Shown in pieces: positions 22,595-26,385 of a DNA stretch of 26,385 nt. The translations under genes were made by a program, and so were the position numbers. Location: positions 1 through 26,385 of the forward strand of contig JBATSO010000016.1 in NCBI GenBank assembly GCA_049293335.1, given 5' to 3'. Every line of letters begins with the position of its first letter. Position 1 is the first letter of the stretch. The notes below the pieces were generated by a model. That model ran no database searches and had not been told where the DNA came from. It was given only the letters and a program-made list of their open reading frames with translations. The stretch is from JAGXIT01 sp049293335 (GTDB lineage Bacteria; Patescibacteriota; Saccharimonadia; Saccharimonadales; UBA4665).

Positions 22595-24430
22595 ATGTGC
22601 GGCATTGTTGGCTACATTGGAAATGAAGAAATTGGCGTATCGGTTGTCCTGGGCGGCCTGCAATCGCTCGAATATCGGGGCTATGATTCGGCAGGTGTGG
22701 CGTATATTGAAAATTCTGCCATGAACGTTCGTAAGCAAACGGGGCGGGTTGAAAAACTCGTCGAACTGCTTGGCGAGGTGCAGCCTGCTAGCTCTACAGC
22801 TCTCGGCCATACACGCTGGGCAACCCACGGCGCACCAACGCTCGCAAACTCGCACCCACACTTTAATAGCGACCAAACGATTATGGTGGTTCACAACGGG
22901 ATTATCGAAAACCACAGCGAGCTGCGCGAAACCCTTAAAAAACATGGCTACACTTTTATAACCGAAACCGACACCGAGGTCATTCCGCACCTGCTCGATT
23001 ATTACTCCAAACAAACCAACAGTTTTGCCGAAGCATTTGAACTGGCGCTTAAACAGCTTAGGGGAGCGTACGGCCTGCTTGTTATGACCACGCTCGATCC
23101 CGACACGCTGTATGCTGCCCGCCTCGGTAGCCCACTAGTGCTTGGCATAACCGACACCAATAGCCTGATAGTGGCCTCCGACCCCGCAGCGCTTTTGGCG
23201 CACACCAAAAAGGTTGTGTACCTGAATGACCATGAATATTTGCTGGCCCACCGAGATGGTAGCTACAAAATTCAAGATATCGAAGCAGGTCATGTTGTAG
23301 AGCGGGGACCAGAAACACTAGACTACGACGCAACCGAGGCACTGCTAGGCGATTACCCACATTTTATGCTGAAGGAAATTTACGAAGCACCCCAAACCAT
23401 TCGTTCGGCCACGTTGGGGCGAATTAAGCCAGAAAGCGGTATTGTAAAACTAGGTGGTCTAGAAAGCGTAGCGGACCAATTAAAATACATCGACCGTATT
23501 GTGATTGTTGCCTGTGGCACCTCGTACTACGCGGGCCTGGTTGGCGAATATTTGATTGAAGAAATTGCGGGCATACCAGTAGAGGTGCAGCTCGCCAGCG
23601 AATTTAAGTACCGCGATGAGCCTTTTTCACGCAGCACCGCCTTGCTGGCTATTTCGCAGTCTGGCGAAACGGCCGACACCATTGCTGCGCTCAAAAAAGT
23701 TGAAAATTATGGGGTTCTGCGACTGGGCGTAGTCAATGCGGTGGGTAGCACCATCGCTCGTATGACCGACGCTGGCGTGTACTGCCACGCGGGGCCCGAA
23801 CAAGCCGTGGCGAGCACCAAGGCATTTGTTGCCCAGGTAACGGTACTGACACTACTGGCGCTGTATTTGAGTGAGGGTGCTAGCCCGCTGTACAAGCCAC
23901 TGCTTGAAGAGCTCAATGTTTTACCGCAAAAAGCCGAGGCCGTTCTAAAGCAAAGCGAAGCAATTAAAAAAACTGCCTTGAAGTACGGTTCGTACCGAGA
24001 CTTCTTGTTTATTGGGCGCAAATACGGCTTCCCGTGCGCACTCGAAGGCGCGCTCAAACTAAAAGAGATCAGCTACATTCACGCCGAGGGCTATGCCGCA
24101 GGCGAAATGAAACATGGACCGCTGGCAATGATAGAGCCAGACTTTCCAACGTTCGTCATTGCGCCGCACAGCGCCACGCTTGAGAAAACCTACAGTAATA
24201 TTGAAGAAATCCGGGCGCGCAAGGGCAAAATTGTGGCCGTTGGGACTACCAACAACACCGAACTGCAAAGCCTGGCCGATGACACCCTGGAAGTTCCTGA
24301 AACACTTGAACAAACCTCACCACTTTTGGTTGCAATCGTTATGCAGCTTTTTGCCTACTACATCGCGGTCGATAAAGGCTTCAACGTTGACCGCCCCCGC
24401 AACCTCGCAAAATCCGTCACCGTGGAATAA
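22595..24430 (+). CDS. glmS: Glutamine-fructose-6-phosphate aminotransferase
   Basis: 611 residues, full length. It begins MCGIVGYIGN, so Cys2 is the glutaminase nucleophile after Met removal. The N-terminal amidotransferase domain has HTRWATHGAP and HNGIIENH. Two SIS sugar-isomerase domains follow (CGTSYYAGL and SQSGETADT; then EGALKLKEISYIHAEGYAAGEMKHGP). It ends NLAKSVTVE as usual. It makes glucosamine-6-phosphate from fructose-6-phosphate and glutamine, feeding UDP-GlcNAc for peptidoglycan and the glycan made by neighbouring genes. AAAGGAG precedes the ATG by about 6 nt. Confidence 0.97.
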   Translation: MCGIVGYIGNEEIGVSVVLGGLQSLEYRGYDSAGVAYIENSAMNVRKQTGRVEKLVELLGEVQPASSTALGHTRWATHGAPTLANSHPHFNSDQTIMVVHNGIIENHSELRETLKKHGYTFITETDTEVIPHLLDYYSKQTNSFAEAFELALKQLRGAYGLLVMTTLDPDTLYAARLGSPLVLGITDTNSLIVASDPAALLAHTKKVVYLNDHEYLLAHRDGSYKIQDIEAGHVVERGPETLDYDATEALLGDYPHFMLKEIYEAPQTIRSATLGRIKPESGIVKLGGLESVADQLKYIDRIVIVACGTSYYAGLVGEYLIEEIAGIPVEVQLASEFKYRDEPFSRSTALLAISQSGETADTIAALKKVENYGVLRLGVVNAVGSTIARMTDAGVYCHAGPEQAVASTKAFVAQVTVLTLLALYLSEGASPLYKPLLEELNVLPQKAEAVLKQSEAIKKTALKYGSYRDFLFIGRKYGFPCALEGALKLKEISYIHAEGYAAGEMKHGPLAMIEPDFPTFVIAPHSATLEKTYSNIEEIRARKGKIVAVGTTNNTELQSLADDTLEVPETLEQTSPLLVAIVMQLFAYYIAVDKGFNVDRPRNLAKSVTVE

Positions 24431-24459
24431 TGTTCGCTAAAGCAAGCCTAGCCCAGGGC

Positions 24460-24897
24460 TTATTCTACTTCGTGACCAGTTGCGCGATTAATGCGAGTGG
24501 AAGAGTCTGGCTTGCCCTGTCCAGCATCAAAACGCATTTCTATATTGTATTGCCGGCAAATGTCAGCTTCCGGAATTGTTTTTTCGCTGTCACGGTCACC
24601 ACCGTTAGCAAACACCAATTCATCACCAGGATGCTGAACGGCAATCATTTCTAGCGTCTTAATGACTGGTAGTTCTTCATCGATCGACAAAACCACATGA
24701 TCAACATCACGCAACGCACGCATTAGACGCAAACGATTTTGTTCGTCAAGAATAATTTTTCCTTTTTTTAAGAGCTGTTGCTTGTCGTTATTTACAATTA
24801 CAATAAGTTTGTCGCCCATTTTTTTGGCCGCTTCGATCATATCGAGGTGACCACCATGGAGTGGGTTAAAGTAGCCGCTAATAATGGTTATTTTCAT
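24460..24897 (-). CDS. Cytidylyltransferase-like nucleotidyltransferase
   Basis: 145 residues, one HIGH-type nucleotidyltransferase domain. GYFNPLHGGHLDMIEAA at residues 8-24 provides the HxxH of the ATP/CTP site (His14, His17). FANGGDRDSEKT and DSSTRI complete the fold. The size fits glycerol-3-phosphate cytidylyltransferase (TagD-like) or heptose-1-phosphate adenylyltransferase enzymes; the exact substrate is unclear. The position in the precursor cluster suggests making an activated alcohol or sugar for the surface glycan. TATAAT lies 7 nt before the ATG, suggesting a leaderless message. Convergent with glmS and divergent from the mutase. Confidence 0.82.
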   Translation of the reverse strand: MKITIISGYFNPLHGGHLDMIEAAKKMGDKLIVIVNNDKQQLLKKGKIILDEQNRLRLMRALRDVDHVVLSIDEELPVIKTLEMIAVQHPGDELVFANGGDRDSEKTIPEADICRQYNIEMRFDAGQGKPDSSTRINRATGHEVE

Positions 24898-24904
24898 ATG
24901 GGCA

Positions 24905-24910
24905 ATTATA
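24905..24910 (-). promoter_or_regulatory. -10 of the nucleotidyltransferase gene (predicted leaderless)
   Basis: The minus strand reads TATAAT with 7 bases (TGCCCAT) before ATG 24897. No ribosome binding site is present. Confidence 0.55.
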
Positions 24911-24958
24911 CAGGTTTGCTGACAAGCGGTATACTATAGTTTGAAGCAAGGAGGTGTT

Positions 24959-26308
24959 ATGGGCGATATAAGCGGGATTTTTAAGGCATACGATATTCGC
25001 GGTGCCGTTGGTACTGAGCTGAATGAAGACGTTGCAAAAGGGATTGGTAAGGCGCTGGCAGACATGCTTGACCCCGGTGTTGTAGCTGTAGGCCGAGATA
25101 TGCGCCCCGACTCTGGAGCGCTAGCAGACGCAGTTATTGCAGGCCTAACCGAACAGGGCCGCGATGTTATAGACATTGGGCAAGTCACGTCAGACATGAT
25201 CTACTACGCAGTTGGTTCGATGAACCTCGCTGGCGGCGCCATGATAACTGCCAGCCATAACCCAGGTAAAGACAACGGGATTAAACTATGCCGCGAGCAA
25301 GCAAAACCAATCGGCCACGAAAGTGGCTTGTTTGACATCCGAGACAAAGTTATCAGTGGTGAATACGCCAACCCAGCTAAAACGGAGGGCACGGTAACAC
25401 AGCAAGACATTGCCGAAGGGTGGATTGAACACGTGCTGTCGTTCATAGACACCGACAAATTGAAAGAAATGCGCATTGCCGTTGACGCGGGTAATGGCAT
25501 GGCTGGCAAGATCTTCCCCGAACTTGAGCCCTACGTGCCCTGGGAAGTCGAGGAAATGTATTTTGAGCTGGACGGCACCTTCCCGAACCACGAGGCAAAC
25601 CCACTCAAGTTTGAAACCTTGGCCGATATGATAGCCGTCATTAAAGAAAAGAAGCTCGACGGCGGTGCCGCGTTCGACGGTGACGGCGACCGCGCCTTTT
25701 TGGTTGACGAAACTGGCACAGTGCTGACGGGCGGTGTTATGAGCGCCATGATGGCCGATTATTTCTTGGCTCAACATCCTGGTTCGAAAATCGTCTACGA
25801 TGTGCGCAATAGCCGCAGCGTGCCTGCCGTTATTACCGCCGCAGGCGGCGAAGCCGTAATCGAGCGCGTTGGACATGCCAACATTAAGCGCAAAATGCTC
25901 GAAGTCGACGCTATTTTTGGCGGCGAAGCCAGCGGCCACTTCTTCTTCCGTGATAACTGGTACGCCGACTCTGGTCTGATTGGCGCAGTGATTGGCCTGT
26001 ACGTAGCTGGGCTGAGCGGCAAAAAGCTATCTGAACTTCGCAAGCAGTACACCCACTTCCCTACTATTCCCGAGACCAATTTCGTAGTCGAAGACAAAGA
26101 TGCAGCCCTCGCGCGACTAAAGGAGGCTTTTGCAGATAAAGAGCAGAGCACGCTCGATGGCCTGACGGTAGAAGTTGGCCCAGACACGTGGTTCAACGTA
26201 CGCGCCAGCAACACCGAACCCGTTATGCGCCTCAACGCCGAAGCCGACAGCCCAGAGCACTTGGAGAGACTTGTTCAGAAGGTTACAGCGCTCATAACAA
26301 ATTCCTAG
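24959..26308 (+). CDS. Phosphomannomutase/phosphoglucomutase
   Basis: 449 residues, normal for the alpha-D-phosphohexomutase family. It has the catalytic phosphoserine loop TASHNPG (Ser99), the metal loop DGDGDR (240-245), the sugar-binding loop GGEASGH (321-327) and the phosphate loop RASNTEP (415-421). It interconverts hexose 6- and 1-phosphates, giving the precursor for GDP-mannose or UDP-glucose type sugars. I start it at ATG 24959, not the TTG at 24941: AAGGAGG (24947-24953) is the ribosome binding site and would lie inside the longer frame. A TATACT -10 lies upstream near 24930. Confidence 0.93.
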   Translation: MGDISGIFKAYDIRGAVGTELNEDVAKGIGKALADMLDPGVVAVGRDMRPDSGALADAVIAGLTEQGRDVIDIGQVTSDMIYYAVGSMNLAGGAMITASHNPGKDNGIKLCREQAKPIGHESGLFDIRDKVISGEYANPAKTEGTVTQQDIAEGWIEHVLSFIDTDKLKEMRIAVDAGNGMAGKIFPELEPYVPWEVEEMYFELDGTFPNHEANPLKFETLADMIAVIKEKKLDGGAAFDGDGDRAFLVDETGTVLTGGVMSAMMADYFLAQHPGSKIVYDVRNSRSVPAVITAAGGEAVIERVGHANIKRKMLEVDAIFGGEASGHFFFRDNWYADSGLIGAVIGLYVAGLSGKKLSELRKQYTHFPTIPETNFVVEDKDAALARLKEAFADKEQSTLDGLTVEVGPDTWFNVRASNTEPVMRLNAEADSPEHLERLVQKVTALITNS

Positions 26309-26358
26309 GTGTTGTAATTATTGTTTTCAAGTGGTTTTCTCGTTTTGACAATAGACTC

Positions 26359-26380
26359 CTGACTCTGGTCAGCCTATACT
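26359..26380 (+). promoter_or_regulatory. Possible promoter at the right edge, with a dyad
   Basis: TATACT at 26375-26380 is preceded by the dyad CTGAC-TCTG-GTCAG (26359-26372). A TTGACA at 26345 is 24 bp away, too far for a normal spacer. It probably drives a gene beyond the window. No gene lies between the mutase and the edge. Confidence 0.35.
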
Positions 26381-26385
26381 AGTGT

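Noticed and set aside
22340..23014. 224-codon minus-strand frame across the GT4/glmS junction
   Set aside because: It lies antisense to two well-supported genes and has no recognisable motif or start signal.
24941..24958. TTG start for the hexose-phosphate mutase
   Set aside because: The ribosome binding site AAGGAGG would be inside the coding frame; ATG 24959 is correctly spaced from it.

Overview
The window looks like a piece of a Patescibacteria/CPR chromosome, most likely Candidatus Saccharibacteria (TM7). This is an inference from gene content and gene style, not a database match. The signs are standard-code genes with UGA as stop, roughly half G+C, a stand-alone PaaX/Cas2-like protein, a LexA-type DNA-binding domain with no protease domain, a CPR-looking AspRS, many small membrane proteins of unknown function, and a surface-polysaccharide cluster. 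No tRNA, rRNA, CRISPR array or complete mobile element is visible.

Layout. 1-1245: the tail of a plus-strand ORF, probably a transposase, runs into an exported propeller/SGNH-hydrolase gene that stops just after its catalytic Ser block, so this is probably an IS-interrupted gene. 1292-4645: an anchored protein, a channel-like membrane protein, an HD hydrolase and two membrane proteins, most with almost identical promoter/start-codon modules. 4665-7920: an operon for an argininosuccinate synthase fused to a CarB-type MGS regulatory domain, an amidohydrolase and a GNAT acetyltransferase. 8011-10216: aspS behind a foldable three-way-junction leader, followed by a small unknown gene. 10285-11940: the PaaX/Cas2-like gene between two related palindromes, and a CNNM/CorC-type CBS protein. 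12016-14000: a DsbA-like thioredoxin, a 30-codon ORF with a strong ribosome binding site and terminator, a NadD-like enzyme with a hairpin-rich leader, and a 50-residue zinc-ribbon gene. 14003-17115: a large Cys-motif protein with a terminator hairpin against its start codon, a possible mini-ORF, an anchored protein and the LexA-like regulator. 17170-26308: polysaccharide and precursor genes: GtrA, an O-antigen-ligase/methyltransferase fusion, a polyprenyl-phosphate sugar-phosphate transferase, a GT4 glycosyltransferase, GlmS, a nucleotidyltransferase and a phosphomannomutase/phosphoglucomutase.

How the genes fit together. GlmS and the hexose-phosphate mutase supply activated-sugar precursors. 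The polyprenyl-phosphate transferase starts a lipid-linked glycan, GT4 extends it, GtrA may help flip or modify it, and the ligase domain may polymerise or transfer it. ArgG with a built-in MGS domain suggests allosteric control of arginine-related metabolism.

The most striking global pattern is a recurring (often extended) -10 element, TGnTAYAAT-like, placed 6-7 nt before the start codon and without a Shine-Dalgarno sequence. It occurs at eight genes plus near-variants. This predicts widespread leaderless transcription beside a second class of genes with strong AAGGAG sites (argG, glmS, the mutase, the 8355 gene and the 30-aa ORF).
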